Source of the DNA: Pyxidicoccus xibeiensis
GTDB lineage: Bacteria > Myxococcota > Myxococcia > Myxococcales > Myxococcaceae
Assembly (NCBI RefSeq): GCF_024198175.1
Contig: NZ_JAJVKV010000003.1
Location: 806,001-870,000, forward strand
DNA length: 64,000 bases
Direction: 5' to 3'
Shown: positions 19,301 through 26,857 of the stretch, piece after piece
Layout of the letters: every line of letters begins with the position of its first letter
How positions within the stretch are numbered: position 1 is the first letter of the stretch
Notes under the pieces: generated by a model
The model's input: only the letters and a program-made list of their open reading frames with translations
The model's database searches: none
Told to the model about the DNA's origin: nothing
Program-made: the position numbers and the translations under genes

Positions 19301-19564
19301 CTGCTCCTTCTCGAACCGCAGGGTGTACACACCCGGCGGAAGCTGGGGAATACGGTAGTTGCCCTGTCCGTCCGTAACCACGGTCTGCTCACCCTGAAGG
19401 TTGGGCGAGGTCGCGGTGACGACGACATCAGGAACAGGCTGCCGGCTCTGAGCGTCGATGACCGTACCGATCATCGTGCTCGACTGCGCGAAAGCCGCCG
19501 ATCCATAAAGCAGACCTGCGGCCAGGACAACTCCGGTTTCCCGGAGCACTCGGTTCAAGTGCAT
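16316..19564 (-). CDS. Oar-like TonB-dependent outer-membrane receptor
   Basis: This 1082-residue protein has a Sec signal (MHLNRVLRET to AFA, cleavage near 26). It then has a carboxypeptidase-regulatory-like beta-sandwich (about 30-115, GTVIDAQSRQPVPDVVVTA), a plug domain (VDQEFIKRIAVARP, GYMPEFGRSTGG) and a long beta barrel ending in RFGIRYTF, the Phe-terminal barrel signature. This matches the Oar family. In M. xanthus, Oar is a TonB-dependent transporter needed for development and reported to be needed for PopC protease secretion. Identity as the true orthologue is inferred from domain layout and from the adjacent tonB-exbB-exbD genes. ATG 19564 has GGAGGGG eight bases upstream and is the clear start. 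Confidence 0.9.
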   Translation of the reverse strand: MHLNRVLRETGVVLAAGLLYGSAAFAQSSTMIGTVIDAQSRQPVPDVVVTATSPNLQGEQTVVTDGQGNYRIPQLPPGVYTLRFEKEQFKPYARSDVQLRLNRTIRVNVELLPESLGEVVEIVGAPPTIDVGSTTTGVNVDQEFIKRIAVARPGGKGGAARSFESLAELAPGAQNDQYGVSINGATSPENGYVVDGLSTNDPAYGVNASPLSIEFVQDVNIITGGYMPEFGRSTGGVINAVTRSGSNEFHGSVFANWTPGTLEGERKLVREEGTVITGRNALQNLGDFGATLGGPILKDKLWFFAGFAPSFTRYQHTRALNALQLDANGDPIRDDAGFTQANLIPGSERQYYADSRALQYMGKLTYLINQDHNVSFALNGTPSSTGGLGKLTLDPRTGLLPGALTSRPGDFGLTENTANTTSLGLKYAGAFMDKKVLVDANLGWFHQTASTLPGDGSKLGSTTGLAGYSRMSYLNERNLTVFEALPAGQEGVCDPYFRENDPATDEDDEVIQRCPVTGYAVGGPAFMSDAKLDRYQINAKATYLLNALGTHVLKAGVDTEFLVYDQTKAYGGGVFYQEGVDYLGNPGAVTDFRRYGYQTGPDTPITQLTQQAKSTSTTVGGFVQDSWSIANRVTLNLGVRYDVQAMYGGDGELALILGNQWSPRLGAIVDPFANGRAKFFVNFARYYEQVPLNLLDRAFPGERRYSARRVLAEPGDPEGTGGCDPSSRASQEGACRETRNVIENPESSRSPNRFYTGGKVENEPVDPDIEPQSSDEVVVGAEYEVLANTRVGASYTHRDMGAVIEDMSRDGGNSYFLGNPGSGFAKEFPTPERNYDAVTVYLNRTFADGWLAQGSYTWSRLYGNYPGLFRPETAQLDPNILSDFDLIELLENRTGLLPFDRTHAIKVFGAKEFNLTSALSASVGVSYRGNSGTPINYYGAHDAYGTDESFVLPRGAGGRTPWINTIDSNIGVNYRVSKDSVVSFTLDVFNLFNFQGTDQVDQTYTVLNVRPIPNGSPSLLDNPVGNVDWQEGSERRIDTDGDEEPDTDVPFGTVEGDVNRNFKNPSRYQAPRQVRFGIRYTF

Positions 19565-19607
19565 ACCATACCCCTCCAAGGTGGGCTGCAACCGAAAATG
19601 ACTCGGG

Positions 19608-19635
19608 AAAATATCCGAGGTCGGGCAGTTGTCAA
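19608..19635 (-). promoter_or_regulatory. Sigma70-like promoter of the Oar-like receptor operon
   Basis: On the minus strand, TTGACA (19635-19630, perfect -35) is followed after 16 bases by TATTTT (19613-19608, 4/6 match to -10). It lies about 44 bases before the receptor start. The surrounding sequence is unusually AT-rich for this genome. Confidence 0.7.
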
Positions 19636-19705
19636 TAGACCGTTGCTTTTTGGTGACCAGTGGGGCAATTGCGCGATCACGCCACGGACCGTTTGACACG
19701 GCTGC

Positions 19706-19733
19706 TTGAACGCCGAACCGGTTTCTGTATGGT
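19706..19733 (+). promoter_or_regulatory. Candidate promoter for tonB-exbB-exbD-exbD
   Basis: TTGAAC (19706-19711) and TATGGT (19728-19733) are separated by 16 bases and precede the tonB start by 57 bases. Both elements match 4/6. A perfect TTGACA at 19693-19698 has no well-placed -10. It is weaker than the divergent receptor promoter. Confidence 0.4.
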
Positions 19734-19790
19734 GACGCGCCCTTTCGTCCGGCAGGGCGTGGCGCTGTCCACTGGTGAAGAGGAGTCTAC

Positions 19791-20534
19791 ATGTTCGATT
19801 CAGTCCTTGACCGTGGCCAGGGGCCCAAGTCGCGGTTCGGCGTCGGGGCTACCATCTCGGTCATCCTCCACGTGGGCCTGTTCGCCCTGGCGCTCTGGCT
19901 GTCCACGCGACCGGCCCCCGAGGAAGAGAAGGAGATCGAGGTCACGCTGAAGGCCACCATGGCCCCGCCGCCTCCGCCTCCCCCCCCGCCTCCTCCGGCG
20001 TCTTCCTCCAAGCCGAAGACGCAACAGAAGAAGCCGAAGAAGCCGGATCAGATCGTCCAGCCGAAGGAGGTCCCTAAGGAGGTTCCCAAGGAGGCGGAGC
20101 CTACCGAGGAGCCCACGGAAGAGGCCACCGAGGAAGAGGTCGAGGGCGGGGTGGAGGGCGGCGTCGCCGGTGGTGTGGTGGGTGGTGTCGTCGGTGGAGT
20201 GATTGGTGGCGTGGTCGGTGGTCAGCTGGGTGGAACGGGCACGGACGTGCTCCCCTTCGGCGCCGGCATGACGCGCCCGGAGAAGGTCTCCGGTCCCCAG
20301 CCCGAGTATACGCGCGAGGCGCTGGAAGCCCGTGTGGCGGGCACGATGATCGTGAAGTGCGTCGTCACCGTGGAAGGCCGAGTGGAGCGCTGCCGGATCA
20401 TCAAGCCCCTGCCCCACATGGAGAAGGCCGTCCTGGACGCTCTGACTTCGTCACGTTACAAGCCGGTCACCTTCCAGGGCCGTCCGGTCCAGGTGGATTA
20501 CACCTTCACCCTGAACTTCAAGCTGCCGCGCTGA
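19791..20534 (+). CDS. tonB: Energy transducer TonB
   Basis: The 247-residue TonB spans the periplasm and passes inner-membrane motor force to outer-membrane receptors. It has a short cytoplasmic start, one transmembrane helix (about 17-38, ISVILHVGLFALALWL), a polyproline stretch and a Lys/Pro then Glu-rich rod (PKEVPKEVPKEAEPTEEPTEE). A striking Gly-Val repeat (about 121-147) follows, then the C-terminal TonB domain (YTREALEARVAGTMIVKCVVT, RYKPVTFQGRPVQVDYTF). The Gly-Val run is not a usual TonB rod sequence. It is the first gene of tonB-exbB-exbD-exbD, divergent from the Oar-like receptor. Confidence 0.95.
   Translation: MFDSVLDRGQGPKSRFGVGATISVILHVGLFALALWLSTRPAPEEEKEIEVTLKATMAPPPPPPPPPPPASSSKPKTQQKKPKKPDQIVQPKEVPKEVPKEAEPTEEPTEEATEEEVEGGVEGGVAGGVVGGVVGGVIGGVVGGQLGGTGTDVLPFGAGMTRPEKVSGPQPEYTREALEARVAGTMIVKCVVTVEGRVERCRIIKPLPHMEKAVLDALTSSRYKPVTFQGRPVQVDYTFTLNFKLPR
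20151..20232 (+). repeat. Gly-Val hexanucleotide-type repeat inside tonB
   Basis: The coding sequence repeats GGTGGTGTGGTG-like units giving GGVVGGVVGGVIGGVVGG. It would make a flexible or beta-prone segment in the periplasmic rod, and such runs are prone to length changes. Confidence 0.8.
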
Positions 20535-20599
20535 TTCCAGCGCGCTGTACAGAAGCACCTGCAGACCACCCGCGCTCGTGAGGAGGAGCGCTCCAAATC

Positions 20600-21283
20600 A
20601 TGGACTTTTCAATCGCTGGAATCTGGGCGCACACGGGCCTCTTCGCTCGTTGCATCATCTTTACGCTGGGCATCATGTCGATTGCGTCGCTGGTCGTGAT
20701 GGCCGAGCGCATGCTCGTCTTCCGGAAGACGCGCGCCGACAGCCGCAACTTCGCGGCGAAGATGGGGGCCATCCTGGCTAAGGGCGACCTGAACACGGCC
20801 GCCAACACCAACCTCGGCAAGGACGTGGGCCACCTGGGCCGCGTCATCAACGCCGGCCTGACGGCGTACCGCATCAGCCCGAACAACAAGGACGTGGCGG
20901 TGGAGTCTGTGGCGCGCGCGCTCGAGCGCCAGGCCCAGCGTGAGGTGCAGAGCATGAAGCGCGGCCTGGGCCTGCTGGCCACGGTCGGCTCCACGGCCCC
21001 GTTCGTGGGTCTGCTCGGCACGACGATGGGTATCGTCACCGCCTTCCAGCTCATGGCGGCCTCCGGCTCCGGCGGTCTGGGCACCATCTCCGCCGGTATC
21101 GCCGAGGCGCTCATCACCACGGCCTTCGGTCTGCTCGTGGCCATCCCCGCGGTGATGGCGTACAACTTCCTGCAGGGCTGGGTGGATGCTCGCGCGGTGG
21201 ACATCTCCGAGTCCTCCAACGAGTTCCTGGACGTGGTCGCCCGGCACATGGGCGGCGGCGCGCACTCCTCGCACGCGGCCTGA
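20600..21283 (+). CDS. exbB: MotA/TolQ/ExbB proton channel protein
   Basis: The 227-residue ExbB forms the pentameric inner-membrane channel that, with ExbD, uses the proton gradient to energise TonB. There is an N-terminal helix (LFARCIIFTLGIMSIASLVV) and a cytoplasmic domain. Two further helices follow, containing the family signature LGLLATVGSTAPFVGLLGTTMGI and ALITTAFGLLVAIPAV. A clear GGAGGAG RBS precedes ATG 20600. It lies 65 bases after tonB and 131 bases before the first exbD. Confidence 0.95.
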   Translation: MDFSIAGIWAHTGLFARCIIFTLGIMSIASLVVMAERMLVFRKTRADSRNFAAKMGAILAKGDLNTAANTNLGKDVGHLGRVINAGLTAYRISPNNKDVAVESVARALERQAQREVQSMKRGLGLLATVGSTAPFVGLLGTTMGIVTAFQLMAASGSGGLGTISAGIAEALITTAFGLLVAIPAVMAYNFLQGWVDARAVDISESSNEFLDVVARHMGGGAHSSHAA

Positions 21284-21340
21284 GCAGGGCCGGGGCGAGC
21301 CCGCGGGGACGACCCGAGGTCCGCCCTCCAAGCTGAGTAC

Positions 21341-21382
21341 GGCTCCAGCTCCTGACGGGGCCGGAGCCTCCGCCCGAGGGCG
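21341..21382. other. Paired hairpins in the exbB-exbD gap
   Basis: GGCTCC (21341-21346) pairs with GGAGCC (21363-21368), and a second short stem CGCCC/GGGCG follows at 21371-21382. Neither has a U-tract. They may act as an attenuator or mRNA processing site between exbB and the exbD pair, adjusting the ratio of the motor subunits. This is inference. Confidence 0.3.
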
Positions 21383-21414
21383 GGCCCTCCTCCATCCAGG
21401 AATCAGGTACACGC

Positions 21415-21828
21415 ATGGGAATGTCAGCAGGCCCCAAGGGGGGCATCAAGAGCGACATCAACGTCACGCCCCTGGTGGACGTGGTGTTGGTGCTGCTCAT
21501 CATCTTCATGGTCGTCACCCCCATGCTCCAGCGCGGCAAGTCCGTGGAGCTGCCGAAGGCCACCGAAATCGAGAAGGAGGGGGGCAAAGACGCAGACCCT
21601 CTCGTCCTCTCCATTACCCCGGACAAGAAGGTGTTCGTGGAGAATGACCAGGTGGATGATCAGGCACTCCAGGACCGGCTGTCCGAGGAGCTGGGAAAGG
21701 ATCCGGGCAAGAAGATCCTGCTCAAGGGTGACAACAGCCTGAACGTCGGCGACGTGCGCAAGGTGCTGGACGTGGCCCGCAAGTCCAAGGCGAAGACCAT
21801 CGCGCTCGGCGTAGAGGAGAAGAAGTAA
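21415..21828 (+). CDS. exbD: ExbD/TolR family protein, first copy
   Basis: The 137-residue protein has a single N-terminal membrane helix carrying the proton-conducting Asp in INVTPLVDVVLVLLIIFMVV and a periplasmic domain (LSITPDKKVFVENDQVDD, RKVLDVARKSKAKTIALGV) typical of ExbD/TolR. It overlaps the second copy at TAATG, so the two are translationally coupled. The RBS is weak. Confidence 0.93.
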   Translation: MGMSAGPKGGIKSDINVTPLVDVVLVLLIIFMVVTPMLQRGKSVELPKATEIEKEGGKDADPLVLSITPDKKVFVENDQVDDQALQDRLSEELGKDPGKKILLKGDNSLNVGDVRKVLDVARKSKAKTIALGVEEKK

Positions 21829-22337
21829 TGGCCGGACGCAAGCAGAGACAGTGGGTGAAGCCCGCTTCCGCGCCGAACTCCGAGATCAACGTCACGCCGC
21901 TGGTGGACGTGGTGTTGGTGCTCCTCATCATCTTCATGGTGGTGACGCCGCTCCTGGAGAAGGACATCCTGGTGCGAGTCCCCGACACGGAGGTCGAGGA
22001 GCAGCCGCCTCCGGACCCGGACGACCAGCAGCTGGTGGTGCAGCTCGACAAGGACGGCGGCTACTCCATCAACACGGAGAAGATCCAACCCGCCGACTAC
22101 GTCAGCCGCCTCAAGCGCATGCTCGCGGCCAAGAAGCCGGACGAGAAGATCGTCTTCTTCATGGCGGACGACGCGACGAACTACGGCCGCCTCGTGGTGG
22201 CCCTGGACGGGGCAAGGGCCGCCGGAGCGAAGGTGCTCGGCATGGCGACCGAGCTCCCGCAGAACGCCGTCATCCAGGGAACGGAAGCGGACCCCGGCGC
22301 AGCGCCGCCCGCGCCAGCCCCCGCGCCCGCTCCCTGA
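21828..22337 (+). CDS. exbD: ExbD/TolR family protein, second copy
   Basis: The 169-residue second ExbD shares the membrane helix sequence with the first copy almost exactly (NVTPLVDVVLVLLIIFMVVTP), while the periplasmic part differs (VVQLDKDGGYSINTEKIQPAD). It ends with a Pro/Ala tail. Two different ExbD proteins in one motor operon are known in some delta-type bacteria and in Xanthomonas, and they could form a heterodimer within one ExbB ring. The start ATG overlaps the stop of the first copy. It is the last gene of the operon. Confidence 0.92.
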   Translation: MAGRKQRQWVKPASAPNSEINVTPLVDVVLVLLIIFMVVTPLLEKDILVRVPDTEVEEQPPPDPDDQQLVVQLDKDGGYSINTEKIQPADYVSRLKRMLAAKKPDEKIVFFMADDATNYGRLVVALDGARAAGAKVLGMATELPQNAVIQGTEADPGAAPPAPAPAPAP

Positions 22338-22348
22338 GAGCCTCCTCG

Positions 22349-22366
22349 CCGGAGCCTACGCTCCGG
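22349..22366 (+). terminator. Hairpin after exbD
   Basis: CCGGAGC and GCTCCGG form a perfect 7-bp stem with a CTAC loop, 12 bases after the operon's last stop codon. It is followed by GTTGG and has no real U-tract. Confidence 0.45.
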
Positions 22367-22387
22367 GTTGGAGTCGCGGTTCACATC

Positions 22388-22435
22388 GAGAAGCTCGTCG
22401 GCTAGAGTCAAAAGCTCATGGCCGACGAGCTTCTC
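22388..22435. promoter_or_regulatory. 15-bp perfect inverted repeat enclosing the start codon of the TIGR02265 gene
   Basis: GAGAAGCTCGTCGGC (22388-22402) is the exact reverse complement of GCCGACGAGCTTCTC (22421-22435). The 18-base loop between them contains the ATG at 22418-22420. In mRNA it would fold into a very stable hairpin with the initiation site in the loop and codons 2-6 in the stem. At DNA level it could be an operator. No Shine-Dalgarno is visible in the loop. Confidence 0.85.
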
Positions 22436-23041
22436 ATCTTTGAGCAGACCATCGAAGCTCTGTTCCTCCGGGCACTCGCGGGGCGGCTGACGCCCGAATG
22501 CAAGGCCCGGCTGCGCCAGGCAGGGCTCGATGTGGACCAGAAGCTGCGGCCCGCCTACCCCTTCCAGTCGTGGATGACGTTCCTCCGCATCACCTCGGAG
22601 GAGCTGTTCCCCCAGGAGCCCCTGGAGCAGGGCACCTGGAAGCTGGGGGAGGCCTACATTGAAGGCTTCCGCGAGACGATGCTGGGGCGCGCGGTGCTAT
22701 CCCTGCTGCGCGTGCTGGGGCCCCGGCGGGCGCTGATGCGGGCCACCCAGAGCTTCCGCGCCGGCAACAACTACACCGAGTCCAAGCTGAAGGAGCTGGG
22801 ACCGACGCAGTTCGAGCTGTGGATGAACGAGGTGGGGGCCTACCCGGCCTTCACCGCGGGCATCATCCACGCGGGCCTGCGGGTGTCCGGCGCGCAGGGC
22901 ATCGTCATCGAGAACTCAGGCTACGACGGCCATGCCTGCACCTACCGCATCAGCTGGAGGGACGCCTCGGTCTCCTCGGGCGTGGCGGGCAGCGGCGACT
23001 CGAGCGCGGCCAAGAGGTCCGGGTCCATCATCTCCCTGTAG
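22418..23041 (+). CDS. TIGR02265 (DUF2378) family protein
   Basis: This 207-residue protein belongs to the paralogous TIGR02265/DUF2378 family, known essentially only from Myxococcales and of unknown function. Recognisable segments are FEQTIEALFLRAL, then YPFQSWMTFLRITSEELFP and GRAVLSLLRVLGPRRAL. No signal peptide or membrane helix is seen, so it is probably cytoplasmic. The last 33 residues are read through the 3' end of the convergent membrane-protein gene (100-base overlap). The start lies within a strong hairpin, which suggests tight translational or operator control. Confidence 0.85.
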   Translation: MADELLIFEQTIEALFLRALAGRLTPECKARLRQAGLDVDQKLRPAYPFQSWMTFLRITSEELFPQEPLEQGTWKLGEAYIEGFRETMLGRAVLSLLRVLGPRRALMRATQSFRAGNNYTESKLKELGPTQFELWMNEVGAYPAFTAGIIHAGLRVSGAQGIVIENSGYDGHACTYRISWRDASVSSGVAGSGDSSAAKRSGSIISL

Positions 23042-23613
23042 ATGAACTCGGCGATGAGGCCCGTCACCATCCAGATGGGCAGGATGTAGAGGGACGTCAT
23101 CTCCCAGAGGATGGCGCCCGCGTCCCCGTAGTACCAGATGCGGTAGCCGGTGAGCCGGTACAGCACGACGCCGCAGAAGCCCTCGAAGAGCAGGATGACG
23201 ATGCCGTAGATGGCGGCGCGCAGGGCGGTGTGCTGGTACAGCATCCACCGGTACAGCGGCTCGACGAAGAAGAAGCACGCCACGCCGTAGACGACGAACA
23301 TCCACAGCGAGCACTGGCCGTAGGCGGCGGAGATGGGCGTGTCCCAGATGGCATTGAGCCCCAGGCGCTCATCCACCCGCCACTGGAACCGGAAGAGCGC
23401 CTCCAGCAGGGGCACGTTCCGGGCAATCCTCACCAGGTTGTAGAAGAAGATCTCCGAGCTCAGCCCCATCATCCCGTAGAGGCAGAAACGGAAGACCGCG
23501 AATGCCAGCTTCATGCGCTGGCCGCGCTTCATGTCCGCGCGACGGATGCGGACCGGACGGCGTTGACGAGCCTGCGCCTCCACTGCGACTTCTGCCCCCA
23601 TGGCATCCCCCAT
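22942..23613 (-). CDS. Integral membrane protein, possibly CmpB-like (PF06541)
   Basis: This protein of up to 223 residues has a basic start and about five hydrophobic helices (LAFAVFRFCLYGMMGL, CSLWMFVVYGVACFFF, ALRAAIYGIVILLFEGFCG and so on). It ends in a short acidic tail. The segment LTGYRIWYYGDAGAILWE followed by a helix recalls the putative ABC-transporter type IV/CmpB-like membrane family, but this is a weak resemblance. Internal Met28 or Met34 are alternative starts that would drop an Arg-rich leader. The C-terminal 33 codons overlap the TIGR02265 gene on the other strand. Function is unknown. Confidence 0.75.
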   Translation of the reverse strand: MGDAMGAEVAVEAQARQRRPVRIRRADMKRGQRMKLAFAVFRFCLYGMMGLSSEIFFYNLVRIARNVPLLEALFRFQWRVDERLGLNAIWDTPISAAYGQCSLWMFVVYGVACFFFVEPLYRWMLYQHTALRAAIYGIVILLFEGFCGVVLYRLTGYRIWYYGDAGAILWEMTSLYILPIWMVTGLIAEFIYREMMDPDLLAALESPLPATPEETEASLQLMR

Positions 23614-23810
23614 GTGGGCGGCAACGTACAGGACTCAACCGGACATCGCCAGTCCCCGGTTCACTAATCCGGTGCGCTTGGAATCAGGCTCTCACGGGTG
23701 GGATGGGCATCCGTCGCCGCGGATTGGGGCGGGTGGCCCTACGCCCCGGGTGGGCTCCCGGTACGGCCATTGCTGAAGGGCTGGCGGAGGGCTTCGGGAG
23801 AGGACGGGAC

Positions 23811-25442
23811 ATGCTGGCGAGGGTGCGGTCGGGGGCGTTGATGGGCATCGACGCGGTGGTGGTGGAGTGCGAGGTCGACATGGCGCTCGGCCTGCCCTAC
23901 TTCAACGTCGTGGGGCAGGCGGAGGGGGCGGTGCGGGAGTCCAAGGTGCGGGTCATCTCCGCGCTGAAGAACACGGGCTTCGAGCTGCCGCAGAAGCGCA
24001 TCACGGTGAATCTCGCGCCGGCGGAGTTGAAGAAAGAAGGCGCGGCCTTCGAGCTGCCCATCGCCCTGGGGGTGCTGGTGGCGGCCCGGCAGCTCGACGA
24101 AGCCCCGCTGGGGCGGCTGCTCTTCGGCGGGGAGCTCTCGCTCGACGGCTCCCTCCGGCCCATCAAGGGCGTGCTGCCGCTGGCGGTGGCGGCGCGGGCC
24201 GGCGGCTTCGAGGGGGTGATGGTACCGGCGGCCAACGCGGCGGAGGCGTCACTCGTGGAGGGGCTCCAGGTCCTGCCCGTGACCCACCTGCGCGAGGCGG
24301 TGGACCACCTCACGGGAGCCGTGCGGGTGACGCCGTATGTCCGGGACGGTGGCCCGGCGAGGTCGGCACCGGGCCAGGGTGAGCCGGACATGGCGGACGT
24401 GCGGGGCCAGCCGGAGCTGAAGCTGGCCCTGGAGCTGGCGGCGGCCGGCGGACACAACATGCTGATGTGCGGTCCCCCGGGCTCCGGGAAGAGCATGCTG
24501 GCGCGGCGGCTGCCCGGCATCCTCCCGGAGATGACCTTCACCGAGGCGCTGGAGGTGACGAAGGTCTACTCGGTGCTGGGCCTGCTGGAGCAGGGACACG
24601 CGTTGATGCGCGAGCGGCCCTTCCGGGCACCGCACCACACCCTGTCGGACGCGGGGCTGGTGGGCGGCGGGCCGATGGCACGTCCTGGAGAGCTGTCCCT
24701 GGCGCACCATGGCGTGCTGTTCCTCGACGAGCTGCCCGAGTTCCGGAAGCACGTGCTGGAGGTGCTGCGCCAGCCCATGGAGGAAGGCGTCATCCACCTG
24801 GCCCGGGCCAACCAGCACATCACCTATCCGTGCCGGGTGATGCTGGTGGCGGCGATGAACCCCTGCCCCTGCGGCTACTACAACGTCCCGGGGCGCATCT
24901 GCACCTGCCATCAGGGCCGCGTGTTCGACTACCACACGCGGGTGAGCGGCCCCCTGATGGACCGCATCGACATCAGCATGCAGACCCGGGCGGTGGAGTA
25001 CCAGGAGCTGGCGCGAGCCGACGCGCGCGAGCCGACCAGCCGTTACTACCGTGAGCGGGTCCAGGCGGCGCGGGAGCGACAGCGGCTGCGCTTCCGGGAC
25101 GAGCCTGGCATCTACTGCAACGCGCAGCTCCCCTCCCATCTGCTGCGCCGCCACTGCGTGATGAGTGCGCGTGCCGAGGAGATGCTGGCGCGGGCGGTCC
25201 AGAACCACGCGCTGTCCGCGCGCGCCCATGACCGCCTCCTGAAGCTGGCCCTCACCCGGGCGGACCTGGAGGGGCACTCCCGCATCGAGGCCGTGGACAT
25301 GCAGCTCGCCGTGGACTGCCGGATGCTGGACCGGCGCAACTACCTTCACGGCAACGCGCAGTTGGCCCGCACCGACAGGCAGCACGACCCACCTCGCGCG
25401 TTGGCGCCCTCCGGTCGGGCGAGCCCGCACGAGGGCCACTGA
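23811..25442 (+). CDS. comM: Mg-chelatase-like AAA+ ATPase ComM/YifB
   Basis: The 543-residue ComM-family protein is, in naturally transformable bacteria, a hexameric helicase that promotes branch migration of incoming DNA. It starts MLARVRSGALMGIDAVVVE and carries an N-terminal Lon-like subdomain (LPYFNVVGQAEGAVRESKVRV). The AAA+ core has Walker A CGPPGSGKSML, Walker B in GVLFLDELPEF and the family zinc/loop motif NPCPCGYY, and a C-terminal Mg-chelatase-type lid follows. ATG 23811 follows GAGAGG. The extra 30 C-terminal residues (His/Pro-rich) exceed the usual length slightly. Confidence 0.93.
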   Translation: MLARVRSGALMGIDAVVVECEVDMALGLPYFNVVGQAEGAVRESKVRVISALKNTGFELPQKRITVNLAPAELKKEGAAFELPIALGVLVAARQLDEAPLGRLLFGGELSLDGSLRPIKGVLPLAVAARAGGFEGVMVPAANAAEASLVEGLQVLPVTHLREAVDHLTGAVRVTPYVRDGGPARSAPGQGEPDMADVRGQPELKLALELAAAGGHNMLMCGPPGSGKSMLARRLPGILPEMTFTEALEVTKVYSVLGLLEQGHALMRERPFRAPHHTLSDAGLVGGGPMARPGELSLAHHGVLFLDELPEFRKHVLEVLRQPMEEGVIHLARANQHITYPCRVMLVAAMNPCPCGYYNVPGRICTCHQGRVFDYHTRVSGPLMDRIDISMQTRAVEYQELARADAREPTSRYYRERVQAARERQRLRFRDEPGIYCNAQLPSHLLRRHCVMSARAEEMLARAVQNHALSARAHDRLLKLALTRADLEGHSRIEAVDMQLAVDCRMLDRRNYLHGNAQLARTDRQHDPPRALAPSGRASPHEGH

Positions 25443-25459
25443 CGGCGCCGACGCAGCCG

Positions 25460-26857
25460 TCAGTGGGGGGCCGGCGTCGTGGGCTCGGGATGGGTGACGC
25501 TGGCCCGGGCCGTGGCCTCCGCCTCCAGAAGATGCGAGCTCCCATCCGTGGCGAGCGCGGGAGCCTTCCGCCGCGCCTCCAGTCGGGGCGTGGGGCCGGT
25601 GATGATGCGGGCCGACTTGGCGAACGTCAGGTACGAGTAGGCCCAGTCGAGCAGCACGGCCAGCCGGCTGCGGAAGCCGATGAGGAAGGCGATGTGGATG
25701 AAGAGCCAGGCCATCCACGCAGGGAAGCCGGTCTGCTTGAAGCGGCGGAAGGCGATGCCCACCGCGTGCCCGCGGCCAATCACCGCGTAGGAGCCGCGGT
25801 CCCAGTACTTGAAGGGCTCCAGCGGCTTGCCCTCGAGCTTGCGGCGGAGGTTCAGCGCGGCGTGCTTGCCCTCCTGCATCGCCGCGGGCGCGAGGCCGGG
25901 AACGGGCTGCCCATCCGCGCCCTTGATGGAGGCCAGGTCCCCGACGACGAAGACGTTGTCATGGCCCGGCACCGTCAGCTCCGGCGTCACCTGGACGCGC
26001 CCGGCCCGGTCCAGCTCCACGCCGAGCGAGCGTGCCACGGGCGAGGCGGCCACCCCTGCTGCCCAGAGCACCGTGCGCGCGGGGATGAACTCGGCGCCGA
26101 TGAAGACGCCCGTCTCGTCGATGTTCGTCACGCGGGCGCCCGTGCGGACCTCCACGCCCAGCTTCTCCAGCGTGCGGCGGGCATTCTGCGAGAGGTCGTC
26201 CGGGTAGACGGGCAGCACCTTGTCCACACCCTCGATGAGGATGATGCGCGCGTCACGCGGGTCGATGTTCTGGAAGTCTCCGGGCAGCGAGTGGCGGCTG
26301 ATCTCCGCCAGCGAGCCCGCGAGCTCCACGCCCGTGGGGCCCGCGCCGATGATGACGAAGTTGAGCAGCGCGCGGCGGCGCTCCGGGTCCGTCTCACGCT
26401 CGGCCAGTTCGAAGGCCATCAGGATGCGGCGGCGAATCTCCACCGCGTCCTCGATGGACTTCAGCCCCGGGGCGAACTTCGCCCACTGGTCATTGCCGAA
26501 GTAGGAGTGCGTCGCGCCAGTGGCGATGATGAGGTAGTCGTACTGCAGCTCACCGTCGGCCAGCTGCACGCGCTTCTGGGCCGTGTCCACGCCCGTCACG
26601 TCCGCCAGCAGCACGTTGATTCCGCGAGGGCCCAGCAACGAGCGCAGCGGTGAGGCAATCTCGCTGGGGCTGAGCGTGGCCGTGGCCACCTGGTACAGCA
26701 GGGGCTGGAACAGGTGGTGGTTGTGCCGATCCACCAGCGTCACGCGCACCGGCGCCTTCTGGAGGTGCCGCGCGGCATAGAGGCCGGCAAAACCTCCGCC
26801 GAGGATGACCACATGGGGCAGGTCTTCGCGTTTCGGGCTCACGCCAGGGAAGTTCAT
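25460..26857 (-). CDS. ndh: Type II NADH dehydrogenase
   Basis: This 465-residue, single-subunit, non-proton-pumping NADH:quinone oxidoreductase is peripheral to the inner membrane. The FAD-binding Rossmann motif [17 protein letters not shown] begins at about residue 16, and the NADH-binding motif [19 protein letters not shown] is near 166. [11 protein letters not shown] contacts FAD, and the C-terminal amphipathic membrane-binding region contains [22 protein letters not shown]. The start is ATG 26857. The last 40 residues form a variable tail. Length and motifs are normal for Ndh-2. It ends 17 bases from the convergent comM stop. Confidence 0.93.
   Translation of the reverse strand: MNFPGVSPKREDLPHVVILGGGFAGLYAARHLQKAPVRVTLVDRHNHHLFQPLLYQVATATLSPSEIASPLRSLLGPRGINVLLADVTGVDTAQKRVQLADGELQYDYLIIATGATHSYFGNDQWAKFAPGLKSIEDAVEIRRRILMAFELAERETDPERRRALLNFVIIGAGPTGVELAGSLAEISRHSLPGDFQNIDPRDARIILIEGVDKVLPVYPDDLSQNARRTLEKLGVEVRTGARVTNIDETGVFIGAEFIPARTVLWAAGVAASPVARSLGVELDRAGRVQVTPELTVPGHDNVFVVGDLASIKGADGQPVPGLAPAAMQEGKHAALNLRRKLEGKPLEPFKYWDRGSYAVIGRGHAVGIAFRRFKQTGFPAWMAWLFIHIAFLIGFRSRLAVLLDWAYSYLTFAKSARIITGPTPRLEARRKAPALATDGSSHLLEAEATARASVTHPEPTTPAPH

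Noticed and set aside
15425..19696. Open frame of over 1400 codons opposite the TonB-dependent receptor
   Set aside because: The receptor on the minus strand has a signal peptide, plug and barrel signature. The opposite frame is Arg/Val/Gly-rich with no family similarity and reflects GC-rich codon bias.
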